Positions 48,400 through 59,930 of a stretch of DNA of 64,000 nt are shown piece by piece. This stretch comes from Sphagnum compactum. Its lineage: Eukaryota; Bryophyta; Sphagnopsida; Sphagnales. The notes below the pieces were generated by a model. It did no database searches, had not been told where the DNA came from, and worked only from the letters and a program-made list of their open reading frames with translations. The position numbers and the translations under genes were made by a program. The first letter of the stretch is position 1. Each line of letters begins with the position of its first letter. The stretch lies in contig OZ234496.1 of assembly GCA_965153455.1 (NCBI GenBank), forward strand, positions 16,856,304-16,920,303, in the 5' to 3' direction.

Positions 48400-50848
48400 A
48401 ATTAGATTATTCTTGAACTTGAGAAAAGATCGACCCTTTTGTAGGTGCGCAAACTTACTTTCAGTGGTTCAATGTTGCTTACAGAAGGAACTTTGTCACA
48501 CTTTGCCAATATTATAATTCTACCGAGTTACCAACCAACCCCACCCTACAATTTAAAAAACCCAAAACAAAAAAAAACCCTACCAGCATAGTTAGTTAGG
48601 TAGAGAGACTTTATAACTGTACAGACTATTGCAGAGCTTTCCAGGCTGTGGGCAAATAATTCATTGAAAATTGCATAGCTACATAGTGTTGTTGTTGTTT
48701 ATAAATGAATACTTAATAATAAGTTGTTGGGCAAGAAATTGTACATTCCAGCTTTGCCTGGCACTAGGTGTGTGCAGTGAGACATAGTTTTCTGGTGTTT
48801 GTTTTGCCATTTTCTTACAATTGTCAAGCCAAAAAACAAATTTACTAACCTACCTAGCCTCTTAATGTTTTTTTTAAAATTAAAAATTAAATTAAAAAAA
48901 ATATATATATATATTTTGTGGTAAGTAATTTTACAAGAATCCATGGCAAAAGATCATCTCTCACCCCTCTCTCTCTCTCATTATGATGCTCTTTCGGTCT
49001 ACATAAATGGTTTGGGAAAGTCTACTACCTAACCCCATGCCTGGTAACCTCGGAGTCGATTGGTGAGAAATCAATCGTGCACATTGTTTATGATCATGAT
49101 CTTCAACTTGCGGCCATTGAGAGTCCATTATGCAATTGGGTATGTTAATTTATTCTATAAAACTTGGGCTTCTCTGTTCTTGCTTGGGCACTACCAATGG
49201 CAATCAATTTTTCTTTTCTTATGTTCTCATATGGTAGTATTTAATACTTCATCATCGTTCATGTCGATGTCAAAAATTTAACTTGAATTTGATATAAATA
49301 TCATGGACATGAAAATGCTCATGTTGATTTGCATTTTCATACCCAGGTTGGTGGGTAATGAAAATGAATAAGGTAGTTAGTTAATAAGAAAAAAAAAGAG
49401 ATAATTAACCTTGAAAATGAGGTAATTATTTTTGGAATTGTCCAAGGAAGAATGAACAAAAAGATTACCTATGCAAAAATTTCTTTATAGTAGTTCTTTG
49501 AAATTTTTCATCGCTAGAATTTGTGCTCGCAAAAAAGAATTCCAAGTCAATCCAATATTATGCAGCTCTCCTTGAGTTAATAGGTATGAATTATAGTGTC
49601 TTTTGTATCCTCACAAGTTCTATCTACCCTTGTCGAAGATTTGCAAGAACTTCTTGGATCAACAAATTTTACATACCTAGGCAAAAAGCTTCACCGTTTT
49701 TCCACCTTCACAATCCACCACCTACCGAAACCATCACAAGAAATGAAGATACTTTAATTTGCCAACTAAATGGATTGAGTGGCTCTTCACCCTATACCTC
49801 ATTTTCAGACGTGGGTTTCCTTTCACCTAGCCATCCCTAATGTAGGCAATGCTGTGTTGCGGTTTCTTTTTTGGGTGAAATGATGCAAAATTTCAATCGG
49901 CCAAAAAAAAACTAAAAACAAAAATTGTTACAAATTTTTTGTCAAATTTGGTCATACCCCATTAGAAGTTAAGCCACGTTTGGACAAATTTCTACTTTTT
50001 AGGGTAAAATAGAAGTCAATGTGGTGTTTCCCAACATTCCATAACATTTGAACATGGAATGCTCACATTACAGCACATTGTTATTATGTGGTAGGTGCTT
50101 CGTCTTGAGTGCATCATACCATGTGAAGCCAGATGCAGTGTACGAACTTTGCCAACGAGCATAAGAACTTGCCCTCCTTGTGTAAAAGCCAGTCGACAAG
50201 TGTAAGAATCTGCCCTTCGCGCATAAGAACTTAAGCCAATGAGTGTAAAAACCCACCGTGTAAAATCGTGCATGGTTTAAGGTATTCATCATTTACACTT
50301 AGAAAACTTTAGCCAAGGACTATACACCATAACTGGGGTGGTGACCCAAGGACCCCAATTACCTTGGGGTATCCTACAAGGTAACATACCTAGCATGGTT
50401 GAGGTGAGTTGAATGCACAACCCACTTGCAAGACTTGGGGCTAGTGGTGTATAGTGCAATACTTGTGTACCCATCATGACCTAATCGGTAAGGTGAAATT
50501 CAAGCTTCTTGGTTAGCACTTGTTGTTGTTGTAAAGTCCATGTTTGATCCTCTCCCTCTTTTACCATTCAATGCTTTTCAACATATCCATTTTAACCACA
50601 TACCTAGTACACAAAGGTTTGGTTTTCCACATATATAATTCTCCTCTTTTTCTTTTGCCAGTTCCCTAATTTTTTTAAAAAAATAACAAAACTTTTCAAT
50701 ATTCCAAGTTTGCAATTGTCAAAAGAACTCATTTGTAAAGTATTTGGTGTCCAGACTCCAATACAAATTTTTTGCATTGCCACCAAAAAACCAAAACAAG
50801 TGTGATGCATACGAAAGAAAGCCTTTTGCATGAATGAAACCAAATGTC
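48400..50848. other. Intergenic DNA, no supportable gene
   Basis: It contains a TA run near 48900-48915 and a short imperfect tandem repeat at about 50150-50260 (GCATAAGAACTT and GTGTAAAAGCC words alternating). Short ORFs have no recognisable similarity. Confidence 0.5.
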
Positions 50849-51140
50849 GTTGAGAGAATAAAGGGAAATCTTGTCCTTAGTTCGTTTACGGTTTTCTTTA
50901 CATCAGTTGCAAGAATAAAGGGAAACCATGTGCTTAGTTTGTTCACGGTTCTATTTACATTCATTGAGAGAATAAAAGGGGAAACCATGTCTTTAGTTTG
51001 TTTATGATTTTATTTACATCCATTGAGAGAATAAAGGGAAACCATGTCCTTAGTTTGTTTACGGTTTCATTTACATCCGTTGAAAGAATAAAGGGAGACC
51101 ATGACGTTACTAGTTTGTTTACTATTTTATTTACATCCGT
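50849..51140 (+). repeat. Minisatellite, ~58-bp unit x5
   Basis: Five tandem units follow the pattern TTGAGAGAATAAAGGGAAAC, CATGTCCTTAGTTTGTTTAC and GGTTTTATTTACATCC, with a few substitutions each. Short ORFs across the array are by-products of the repeat. Confidence 0.93.
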
Positions 51141-51929
51141 TCTCTTAGAAGGTAGCCTAGTAGCTACATACTATATACTACATACATGAGTTTATGAATG
51201 AACCCGGTGATAAACATAGTCTTTGTGAAAATACATTTGAAGCGTCACAAAATGGATTATATTATGGGGATATTTGAAGAAGTCTCTTTGAGACTTGCTT
51301 GAGTCCTTGGCATATTTTTCTCAATGTACCTTATAGGACATAACTGGTTCCTGCCATCAAATTTGTACCCTAGGTACAAAACCCTACCCACACAATGCAT
51401 CCAAAGTTGTACAAAGAACAAGTTAAAAATGAGTACGAGGAACTGACTATGGTTACGCACCCAATCTTCTTCCACCACTTCACCACCACCACCACAACCA
51501 ACCGCTCAACAAGCTCAACTTGACTATGACCTAAAATGCATCCCCATGCAAATTACATTGGCAAGTAGGTAATGAACTTAGAGAGATTTTTATTTTATTT
51601 TTTTTCAAAATGGCTTTTGTTGTTTTGTGAACACAATTTGACTCAACAATTTTTAACACCGCAACAAGTTAAGTTTGTGTGGAATTGATTTCTTGATGGG
51701 TAGATGAATAAACAAACTATTTTGTATTTGAGTGCATGAAGTGAGAGATTGTGCCAGTCTTCTCTTATACCCCAAATGGGACTTTCCACCGACCATATTA
51801 AGCTATAAGTTCATTTTGTATAAGTATATGAGTATATGAGACTCTTTTTTTTTATATATTATATCTACAAAAAAAAAAGGAGGAGAAAAGTAGAGGAATG
51901 TGTGTACCTTGAAATCCTTAACTATTAAC

Positions 51930-51960
51930 TAATAATAATAATAATAATAATAATAATATT
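51930..51960. repeat. AAT trinucleotide microsatellite
   Basis: About nine AAT units lie immediately before the right copy of the inverted repeat. Confidence 0.85.
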
Positions 51961-51967
51961 CATAACA

Positions 51968-52295
51968 AGGGGTGTGTCACACTATGGCCTTGCCATTTAC
52001 ATTGAAAAGTATCTTAAGGCAAAAAGAAGACTTATTATGAAAACTCAAAATATTTGACCATGCAAAAATATAATCTTAAAAAAAATCCTCTACCTAAAAG
52101 AAACCCAAAATCCTTCAAGATATTATTATAACTCTATTATAACTAATCTCAAGTTTCAACACAAGCCAAATTATCATCTTTCAAAAATCCTCATATAAAA
52201 ATAAATAGGACCTATTATGTTAGAGGCCAAAATCCCTTAAGCTATTATACTCTATAATGTAATCTAAACACAATATCATTGCCTTGGTAGGCAAG
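51968..52295 (-). repeat. Inverted ~330-370-bp repeat, right copy
   Basis: This is the reverse-complement partner of 44900-45275. Together the copies enclose about 6.7 kb that holds repeats but no recognised gene. Confidence 0.9.
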
Positions 52296-52299
52296 TCCA

Positions 52300-54014
52300 A
52301 TAAATCATTAGAGATGGTGGTTAGATCTGTTGTTGCTTGAGTGACACTATATATTAGGGAACCCTAATATGGAGCTTGATTAGGCACTAATTAATTATTT
52401 TTTGGAATTGCCAGAAATTCTGAAAAAAATATGTGCTTGCTATGCCAAAAATCTGAATTGAAGCTCTCAAAACCACAATAGCTTCATTATTTAGTATAAT
52501 TTCTAAATTATAAAAAATATTATTTATATTCATTCTGCTGAACATAAATTATAACTGACACAAAATAACTGAATTATTAGGCACCTTGCTGCCAAACCAG
52601 AGTAGGTACTATGGTAGTAAGTATGTAATGAGTACTTGTAATAAAGTAACTGGGAAAAATTGAAAATTGCTACCTATTCCCCAAGTCCAATTAGAAACAA
52701 GTCTTGGCACTTAAATTTCAAGTTGGAATTACATTTTAAAATTTAGTATTAATATTAATAATTATTGTATTTTTATTTTTATTTTTTTTGAAACTCCAAT
52801 CAAACCTCTCTGCCTCTATTTGCAGGAACTAAAAAATCAATAATCAAGATACAAATATATTGCAGTTTCATTACTCCAACTTCCCTAACTTCCAACTTCC
52901 AAGCGCCCCAAAAAGCTCTCACACATGTAGACATATCAACAGACAATGATGCTTGCTTACCTCCACTGAGAACTCCCCCCCTCCATCTCACTAAAAGACA
53001 AAAGAAAATCAAATTAAAAACTCAAAACAAAGAGTGCTTGAAAATTTTTCCTTCTTCAAATTTGATTGATACCCACCCAACCTCCCCATCTTCCCAAAAA
53101 ACAAAAAAAAACAAAAAAACTCCAGATCTAGGCACACACCAAACAAAGGTTTAGGTTAGGCTAACTACCCATCAAGAAACAAAAAAGCATATTCTACCTC
53201 CTCCCTATGTTAGAGAGAAAGAATCAGAGAGCATCATCAAAATCAAAATGACATTCAGTCAAATGGGTTTTGTTGATTCATGATGAGCTCTGCTCTGCTT
53301 TTGTTTGTTTGATGCAGCTAAACAAAACTTCAAATTTGGGTTTGCATAGATCAAGGAACTGCCATTATCATGTCCTAAAAAGCATTTAACATCACCACCC
53401 ACAAAGTGGAAATTAATGCCATAAGTATAATAAACAATAATGGGTGGGTGGGGTGGGAGACTGACTAAAAATTTTCTGGTATTGCCATCAAAAGGACAAA
53501 GAAAAAAAAAAAGCCACATTATTACATTTTCATCACATTTCATTAAGCAAAAATTAGCAGTTACACAAAACCCAACACAACTCTTGTAACTTGTTAGGAC
53601 ATCTTTCCATTGGGTTGTTGTCATCACAGATTTTGTAAGAGAGATCAGTAATAATAAGTGTACTCTCTTCTGATCAACAAGACTTTTGATTTGCAATAGT
53701 TGTTTTTTAAAGCTCATCAGAATAGCACCCGTTATGTAAGACTGGAGTTTTTGTCTTCTCTTTAGTATAGCTTGAGCTTGAGCTTGAGCTTTGTGTGGTT
53801 TTTTGATCAGCAATAATATAGCAAATGGCCACCAAAAAATGTAGTCATGGTTTGGTTGAAGATATTTGAGTTTTCTTTAGCTGCTTTTCTTTTCTGCTTG
53901 GACCCAGAGGAAAGTTTTTGAGCTCAACAAGTTTTTGTAGGTTTTGAGTTTTCATGAAGCTAAATGCTGTTCCCTGTTGCTTGTAATACTTGTTCAAGAA
54001 CTTTGCAAAGTTTT
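52300..54014. other. Upstream region of the ABCG gene, no supportable ORF
   Basis: AT-rich, with a short CTTGAG run near 53770-53790. The minus-strand ORF at 53259-53813 has no similarity I recognise and is AT-driven. Part of this stretch could be promoter or untranslated leader of the ABCG gene. Confidence 0.45.
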
Positions 54015-54737
54015 TGATTTATTCTTAAGAGTTTGATGTTCTTGGATCCAAGGAAGAGGAGGAGGAGGAGGAGGAGGAGGGGGAGAACAACAACAGCAGC
54101 AACAACAAGAGTACTTGATAAAAACTCATTTTTTTGTTTTGTAGAGGTAGCTGTTCTATAGTTCTGTTGAGCTTTTTGATCTGTTCTTCATTTTGATGTT
54201 CTTAGATCCAAGAAGAAGAAAGAAGCAAAAGAAGAAGGATACAACTTTGATAGAACACATTTCTTTATGAAGCTTTTTTGCTCAATAGTTTTGAAGAGCT
54301 TTTGATCTGTTCCTCATTTTGATGTTCTTAGATCAGAGAAGAAGGAGATGAAGAAGAAGAATACTGCTTTGATAGAACACATTCCCTTGTAGAGCTTGCT
54401 GCTCAATACTCTTGAAGAGCTTTTGATATTTGTTCCTCATTTTGATGTTCTTAGTTCCTAGAAGAAGAAGAAAGGAAGAAGAAGAAGAAGAAGAAGAAGA
54501 AGAAGAATACTGCATTGATAGAACACATTCCTTTGTAGAGCTTGCTGCTCAATAGTCTTGGAGAGCTTTTGATATTTGTTCCTCATTTTGATGTTCTTAG
54601 ATCCTAGAAAAAGAAGAAAGGAAGACGAATAGTACTGCATTGATAGAACACATTACTTTGTAGAGCTTGCTGCTCAATAGTCTTGCAGAGCTTTTGATCT
54701 GTTCCTCATTTGAAGTTCTTCTTAGGTCCAACAAGCA
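54015..54737 (+). repeat. Minisatellite, ~120-145-bp units x5-6, upstream of the ABCG gene
   Basis: Unit starts marked by GCTTTTTGAT or GCTTTTGAT fall at 54171, 54298, 54419, 54565 and 54690, with a diverged unit before (from about 54015) and a partial one after. Each unit carries TTCCTCATTTTGATGTTCTTAG, a variable (GAA)n tract, TTGATAGAACACATT and GCTTGCTGCTCAATAG. Length differences come mostly from the GAA tract. Confidence 0.93.
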
Positions 54738-54961
54738 CAAAAAGAACTTCAGCTCAGATGTTTCTTTCAAGAGCTATGGCGATCCTCTGATCTTCAGGAA
54801 CTCCTCAGACAGCCTGCGAGCAACCGATCATCGCTGCAGTTGTCATATCGTTTGTGCAGCAATGTGGGCACCAATCAATCTGGAGACTTGCATTGAGGCA
54901 GTGTGCAAGCAAGCTCAAGCTTTTCCATCTCCTGGAGCTTGAGAGACCTAGACTTGCTGTT

Positions 54962-54987
54962 GTTGTTGTTGCTTCTGCTCCTCCTCA
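54962..54987 (+). other. Candidate 3' splice site before the ABCG coding frame
   Basis: A pyrimidine-rich run ends in CTCCTCAG at 54987, a good intron-acceptor shape. An in-frame TAG lies at 54949-54951 and there is no ATG between it and 55051. So either the leader is simply untranslated or a 5' exon is spliced here. Confidence 0.35.
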
Positions 54988-55050
54988 GTGCCACTCTGCT
55001 GCTGCTGCTGCTGCTGCCAGGCCTCAAATGTGACAACTCCATTGTTTGTA

Positions 55051-57255
55051 ATGCCCATTTTTGTTGCCGGTGTCGACATGGGGACCATCTCCGCAGCCAG
55101 TGTCGTTGAAGAAGGTGCTGCTGCTGCAAGCATTTCTGTTCTGGGAACAGCAGCATATGATCTCAGCTCGCCCAGTGAGGTCCTCTTGCCTGGAGCAGCA
55201 GTATCTCGTGCCCTCCAAGGATACGAGATCGAGCTTCGAGAGCTGTCGTACAGGGTTGTGAAGCCAGTGGAGAATGGAACAAAGCTGAGATCTCTTCTTC
55301 GGAGCTGCAACTTCTTTGAAGCGGGATTGACAACAGGAAGAAATTGCACCAGCAGCAAGGAGAAGGCGGCAGCAACTGCTGCGAGAATCTCGACTCGCTA
55401 CATACACTTACTGAAGAATGTGAGCTTCGTCGCGCGACCAGGCGAGGTACTAGCAATTGCAGGACCGAGCGGAGCAGGGAAATCCACACTACTAGACGTC
55501 GTCGCAGGGCGCATTCGACCGAGCAGTCCACCCACGAGCTTGCTAGTGAACCAGCTAGCGATGGAAGTTCCACAGTTCCGCAGAATCTCAGGCTACGTGA
55601 TGCAAGACGACGCACTGTTCCCAATGCTGACAGTCGAAGAGACTTTGCTCTACAGTGCACGGCTGCGTCTTCCGGCTTCCGTCTCCATGACGGAGAAGCT
55701 CGCGCGAGTGCGCGCGACGATGGAAGATCTCGGACTCTCGCATGTCGCACGCTCTCGAGTTGGAGATCAATTGTCCGGCGGCGAGCGTCGCCGCGTCTCC
55801 ATCGGCATCGACGTGATCCATGACCCTGCAGTCCTGCTCCTCGACGAGCCTACCTCCTCTCTCGACTCGACATCTGCGCTCCATGTCGTGACGATGCTGC
55901 GGAAGATGGCAGTCACGCACATGCGCACTGTGATTCTCAGTATCCATCAACCCGGGTTTCGTATCCTCGAGCATCTGCACTCGATCGTCCTTCTCGCGCA
56001 CGGTGAAGTCGTGCATCACGGCTCTCTGGAGCATCTGCACTCCATCCTCATGGCTTCCGGTCACGACATCCCGGAACAGATCAATGTGTTGGAGTACGCG
56101 ATCGACCTCATCGACACAAGCTCGGATCACTCTCATGACCATTCCACCTCTTGCGAAGACAGTAAATTCTCGCATGTAGATCGATCCAATTCTTCCATCC
56201 CTTGGTTGCAAAAGATGCCCACAGCAGACGAGCAAGAGATGATCGGGCAATCGCCCACACCTTCGACGGCTTCCTGTCTCATCATGAGCTGCAAACCCGG
56301 CTCGACAAGATGCTCTAGAGGAGAAGAAGAAACGTCGCAGCTAGCGCCGCTCACGAGATGCGCATTTGCGAATTCCAGTCTACAAGAGATCGCAGTCTTG
56401 ACGCATCGATTCTCGAAGAATGTCTACAGAACGCGGCAGCTCTTCCGCTCACGGACACTCTATGCGCTCATCGCGGGTGTTTGCCTCGGCAACGTGTTCT
56501 CGCGTATGGGGTATGGGATGCGCGGCTTTACAGAACGCTACGGTTTCTTAGCTTTCAGCGTCACGCTCATGCTCACCTCGACAGTGGAGCTCTTGCCGAG
56601 CTTGCTGGAAGAATGCAAGATCCTGGCACGGGAGGCCTCGCGAGGAGCTTACAGAATGTCTTCCTGGGTGGTCTCCAACACGCTCGTCTTCCTTCCTTTC
56701 CTCTTCCTCAATGCCGCGCTCTTCAGTCTCCCAGTGTACTGGATGGTAGGACTCGCGCCGCAAGCTTCTGCTTTCTTCTTCTTCTTGCTTGTGTTCTGGC
56801 TGCTTCTCGTAGTGGCGCACGCCTATGTCTCCTTCTTCGGCGTTCTTGTGCGCAGCAACAGCTACCAGCTCGCGTATTCTCTCACCATGGCAGGTTTCGG
56901 AGCTTCTTGGCTCTTCTCCGGTTTCTTCATCTCCAAGCGCAACATGCCCAACTACTGGCTCTTCATGCACTATCTCTCGCTCTACAAGTATCCTCTGGAG
57001 TCGCTCCTCATCAACGAATTCTCGCATGTCAGTGACAAATGCTTCAGTACTGGGACCTCCATCTTCCCTGACGGTCCTTGTTCTCTCACGGGATCCGAAG
57101 TGCTGATGCAGCAGGGTTTGATTGCGGAAACTCCCGGTGCTCACAGATCCAATGTGAAGTGGGTGGATGTGGGTACCATGGTGGGGTTTGCGCTTCTCTA
57201 TCGCATCCTCTCCTTCTTTGTCCTTCGCTTCAAGATGCAGAGAAGACACAGATAG
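55051..57255 (+). CDS. ABCG (WBC-type) half-size ABC transporter, 734 aa
   Basis: Plant ABCG half-transporters dimerise in membranes and export lipids, wax/cutin precursors, hormones or other metabolites. The order here is nucleotide-binding domain first, then membrane domain, as in ABCG. Numbering from M at 55051: Walker A GPSGAGKST at about 138, the Q-loop region GYVMQDDALFP, signature LSGGERRRVSIG at 241, Walker B VLLLDEPTSSLDS at about 261 and the switch His in SIHQP at 299. The block INVLEYAIDLID after the NBD recalls the Arabidopsis ABCG4/5/8/10 group. The membrane half begins near residue 445 and shows hydrophobic segments plus WLFSGFF and NYWLFMHYLSLYKYPLESLLINEF. It is one intronless, GC-rich ORF of normal length. 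The frame opens upstream through a CTG run (poly-Cys) from a GTG at 54988; I prefer the first ATG, 55051, unless an upstream exon exists. Substrate unknown. Confidence 0.95.
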   Translation: MPIFVAGVDMGTISAASVVEEGAAAASISVLGTAAYDLSSPSEVLLPGAAVSRALQGYEIELRELSYRVVKPVENGTKLRSLLRSCNFFEAGLTTGRNCTSSKEKAAATAARISTRYIHLLKNVSFVARPGEVLAIAGPSGAGKSTLLDVVAGRIRPSSPPTSLLVNQLAMEVPQFRRISGYVMQDDALFPMLTVEETLLYSARLRLPASVSMTEKLARVRATMEDLGLSHVARSRVGDQLSGGERRRVSIGIDVIHDPAVLLLDEPTSSLDSTSALHVVTMLRKMAVTHMRTVILSIHQPGFRILEHLHSIVLLAHGEVVHHGSLEHLHSILMASGHDIPEQINVLEYAIDLIDTSSDHSHDHSTSCEDSKFSHVDRSNSSIPWLQKMPTADEQEMIGQSPTPSTASCLIMSCKPGSTRCSRGEEETSQLAPLTRCAFANSSLQEIAVLTHRFSKNVYRTRQLFRSRTLYALIAGVCLGNVFSRMGYGMRGFTERYGFLAFSVTLMLTSTVELLPSLLEECKILAREASRGAYRMSSWVVSNTLVFLPFLFLNAALFSLPVYWMVGLAPQASAFFFFLLVFWLLLVVAHAYVSFFGVLVRSNSYQLAYSLTMAGFGASWLFSGFFISKRNMPNYWLFMHYLSLYKYPLESLLINEFSHVSDKCFSTGTSIFPDGPCSLTGSEVLMQQGLIAETPGAHRSNVKWVDVGTMVGFALLYRILSFFVLRFKMQRRHR

Positions 57256-57339
57256 GAAGTAGAAAAGCTGCTCCCAGGGAGTGGAGTGGAGTGGGTGGGT
57301 GTGGGGGAGAGAGCTTGAAGAGGAGCGCATTCTTGCTGA

Positions 57340-57593
57340 GGAGATCATCACTGGCTTCAAGCTCTGGACTTGGGGGAGAAAGCCTTGCATCATCACTTGC
57401 TGGGAAGAAAGCCATAAAAGCTCTGGGGGGGGGGGGTGGAGCTTCTTGGAGAGTATCATCACTTGCAGGAAGAAAGCCATAAAAGCTCTGGGAGGTGGAG
57501 CTTGGAGAGCATCATCACTTGCTGGAAGCTGAAATCCATAAAAGCACTTGGGGGAAGCTTGGAGAGCATCATCACTTGCTGGAAGAAATCCAA
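57340..57593 (+). repeat. Minisatellite, ~56-66-bp units x4, just after the ABCG stop codon
   Basis: CATCATCACTTGCTGG-type unit starts occur at 57388, 57454, 57510 and 57567, preceded by a diverged unit from about 57340. Units contain GAAGAAAGCCATAAAAGC and GGTGGAGCTTGGAGAG. A G-run lies at 57425-57436. The array begins about 85 bp after the stop and is probably in the 3' untranslated region. Confidence 0.92.
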
Positions 57594-57599
57594 AACACC

Positions 57600-59730
57600 A
57601 ACAAAACCAACAACAACAAGGAGGACAATGACAACAACAGCAGCAGCAGCAGCAGCAAATCCAAGCAAAACCAATTTGATTTTGTGACTCAGAGCTCAGA
57701 TCAGAAGCTTCATAGTAATGCAAGCCATGTGTTCAATTACAGAGAAAATCTTTCTACAAGATGGAAGCTGCCCCGTGTATACTTGAATAATGGTAATAGA
57801 GTTGGAGTAGTTTTGTTGTGATCAGCAGCCAGCAGCAGCAGGAAATTTGCAGCTCAAAACGTTGGACCAGCCCTTGAAGTGCTATTATTGCATATTGATT
57901 GAAAAATATAAATGACAGAGGTCCATGATGTGACCTTGAACCTGAACTCACACTCCTTCACCTTGTCAAGGATTTGCTTTTGAAGGTCTGGGGAAAGCTT
58001 GCTGAAAGTGGAAAAGATTTTTTGGTAATCAACTGCATTGCAAGCTTTTTGATTTTATTGTTCAGGTGGGTGTGGGAGTGCTGGGATCTGATTTCTCTGA
58101 ACTTTACTGTGTGTGGACCAACGCTTCCTTCAATGGGGATGAGCTGTTGGTTTGAGTGTTTGCTGCTGTGTGCAAAAGAATTTCAGGAGTACCAACCTTC
58201 AGGAGTGTCAAGTGAACGGCTTCAACCCAACTGCAAGCTTGTGTTGTTCATACTCTATGTGCAGATGGAGGTTATGTGGTTTGAGGTCAGAATTGTCCAT
58301 TAATTGTTTTACTAAGCAAGTTGTTGACGTTAAGAGCTCTCCAGATGATTCAATGGATCCATTTCTTTGACTACCAACTTTTCGAGTGTTGTCCTGTGAT
58401 TGTCAATCTGATGCATATTATTTGTCAATCTGATGTTCTTTTGCATAATATTTGTTTTGGCAGTTTGTGTGTAATTACACATTCAACATTAGGTGTAATG
58501 TAGCAATGTAGCAATGTAGTGTATAGGTCTCAGGAGTCAGGAATACCTTTGGTTCTGTGCTCAATTCTACATCCAGTTGCAATCCTGTACAAGGCAATTG
58601 GAAGTTAAATCAGCTCACACTAATCAGGAGCACTGGCCCAATGAAACCAGGTATCATTCAAATCTTCACAAATCTGTTTGAACCAAAGTCACCCATGTAA
58701 GCTAAGCTTTGGTTTCACACACTTGTTGTCCAGAGATTGTAATTACTCCTCATGCTACTTGTGATTTGATGCAGATCAGTCCATAAATGGCAGACGATGT
58801 GCATTGAAAATTTGCTAAATCCTTCTCTTGCCTATTATTATTGCCTTCCTTAAGCTCTCACAAATTGAGATCTCTCACACAAATTTGGCTACTCTGAGAA
58901 CATGCCATGAGGCGATGAAAAAGTTGAATTTGCAGGTACCAAAACTTCAATCTCCTGAACATTGGTACTGTCTATATTGTGTGCAGGCAGTGGCTCACAA
59001 TATTGTATCTCCAACAGTTGCTGAGAAAAAGTGTGCGACTTGTTGAAGATGTGATTCTATAATGGTGGGTGACTTTCAGCAGTCTGTTACTACAGTTCAA
59101 CTGTAGGCAGTACTTCACTTTGAACTGCACCGTACCTGCCTCAGTCTATATATTCAAACCTCAAACCTATTGCAAAGAGAGGAACATCAAATCCCCCACC
59201 CAAAAGTCTCAGCGGAATAAAGAAACCATTTTTTTGATGACATGCTTTAAATCATAGACTAATAATGTAAACAAACAATTCATATGGGATCCCATCTGCA
59301 CTCCATAATCAAAGCACTAGATGCTGAATCCTAGTAGTAGTTCTGGGATGAGTGTGGGAGCACTGGACAAACCATTACTTACCAGAAAACTGCCTGCAAA
59401 TGTACTGAAGCCACCTTATCTTCTTTGAAGAGAAGTTTCTCAATTCACATTCAGGCAAGTAAGTATGGAATGTGCTCCATTTTTCCTTGAATATTTTTCA
59501 CAATGACGACAACACTGCACAGTCCTGGATAATTTTTATCAAGGGACTTCTATTGATTTTTGCATTGCTCTCCTCAATCTGACAAGCAAGTCTAAGCTCT
59601 TTTTGTACATCCATTTTGCCTCTATTATAAATTCTTTCGTTAGAAATTTAGTCCAATCTATTCATCAATGAACACACGGTTACAAAACCAACTGCTTAGA
59701 TTCAAAAGTTCACATATCTACGACATCTTT
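57600..59730. other. 3' flank of the ABCG gene and intergenic DNA
   Basis: A CAG run lies near 57637-57656. No ORF with recognisable similarity was found; some of this may be 3' untranslated sequence. Confidence 0.45.
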
Positions 59731-59732
59731 GG

Positions 59733-59930
59733 TGAAAAGTTCAACCAATCTGGAGCAAAAGGGATGATGAGATAGCAAAACTAGATTGACTAGCTCACGC
59801 AGACCCACAACGTGGTGTGGTGCCCACAAGCTTGTGGATGTTCAGCCAATCTCGAGCAAGGGATGATGAGATTGCAAAACTAGATTGAGCTCGTGGGGGA
59901 CCCAGGATGTGGCGCCCACAAGCTTGTTAC
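59733..59930 (+). repeat. Imperfect tandem duplication, ~100-bp unit x2
   Basis: TTCAACCAATCTGGAGCAAA and TTCAGCCAATCTCGAGCAAG begin the two units; both continue with GGGATGATGAGAT, GCAAAACTAGATTGA and GCCCACAAGCTTGT. Confidence 0.88.

Noticed and set aside
50016-50292. Overlapping minus-strand ORFs of 74-85 codons
   Set aside because: They arise from short imperfect tandem words (GCATAAGAACTT, GTGTAAAAGCC) and have no similarity.
53259-53813. 184-codon minus-strand ORF
   Set aside because: AT-rich sequence with no recognisable domain, in the probable upstream region of the ABCG gene; most likely chance.
55344-55823. Alternative-frame ORFs inside the ABCG NBD
   Set aside because: Arg/Ser-rich shadow frames of the real coding frame, which carries Walker A, signature and Walker B.
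56548-57723. 391-codon minus-strand ORF across the ABCG 3' end
   Set aside because: It is antisense to the transporter and runs into the minisatellite; low-complexity residues and no domain.
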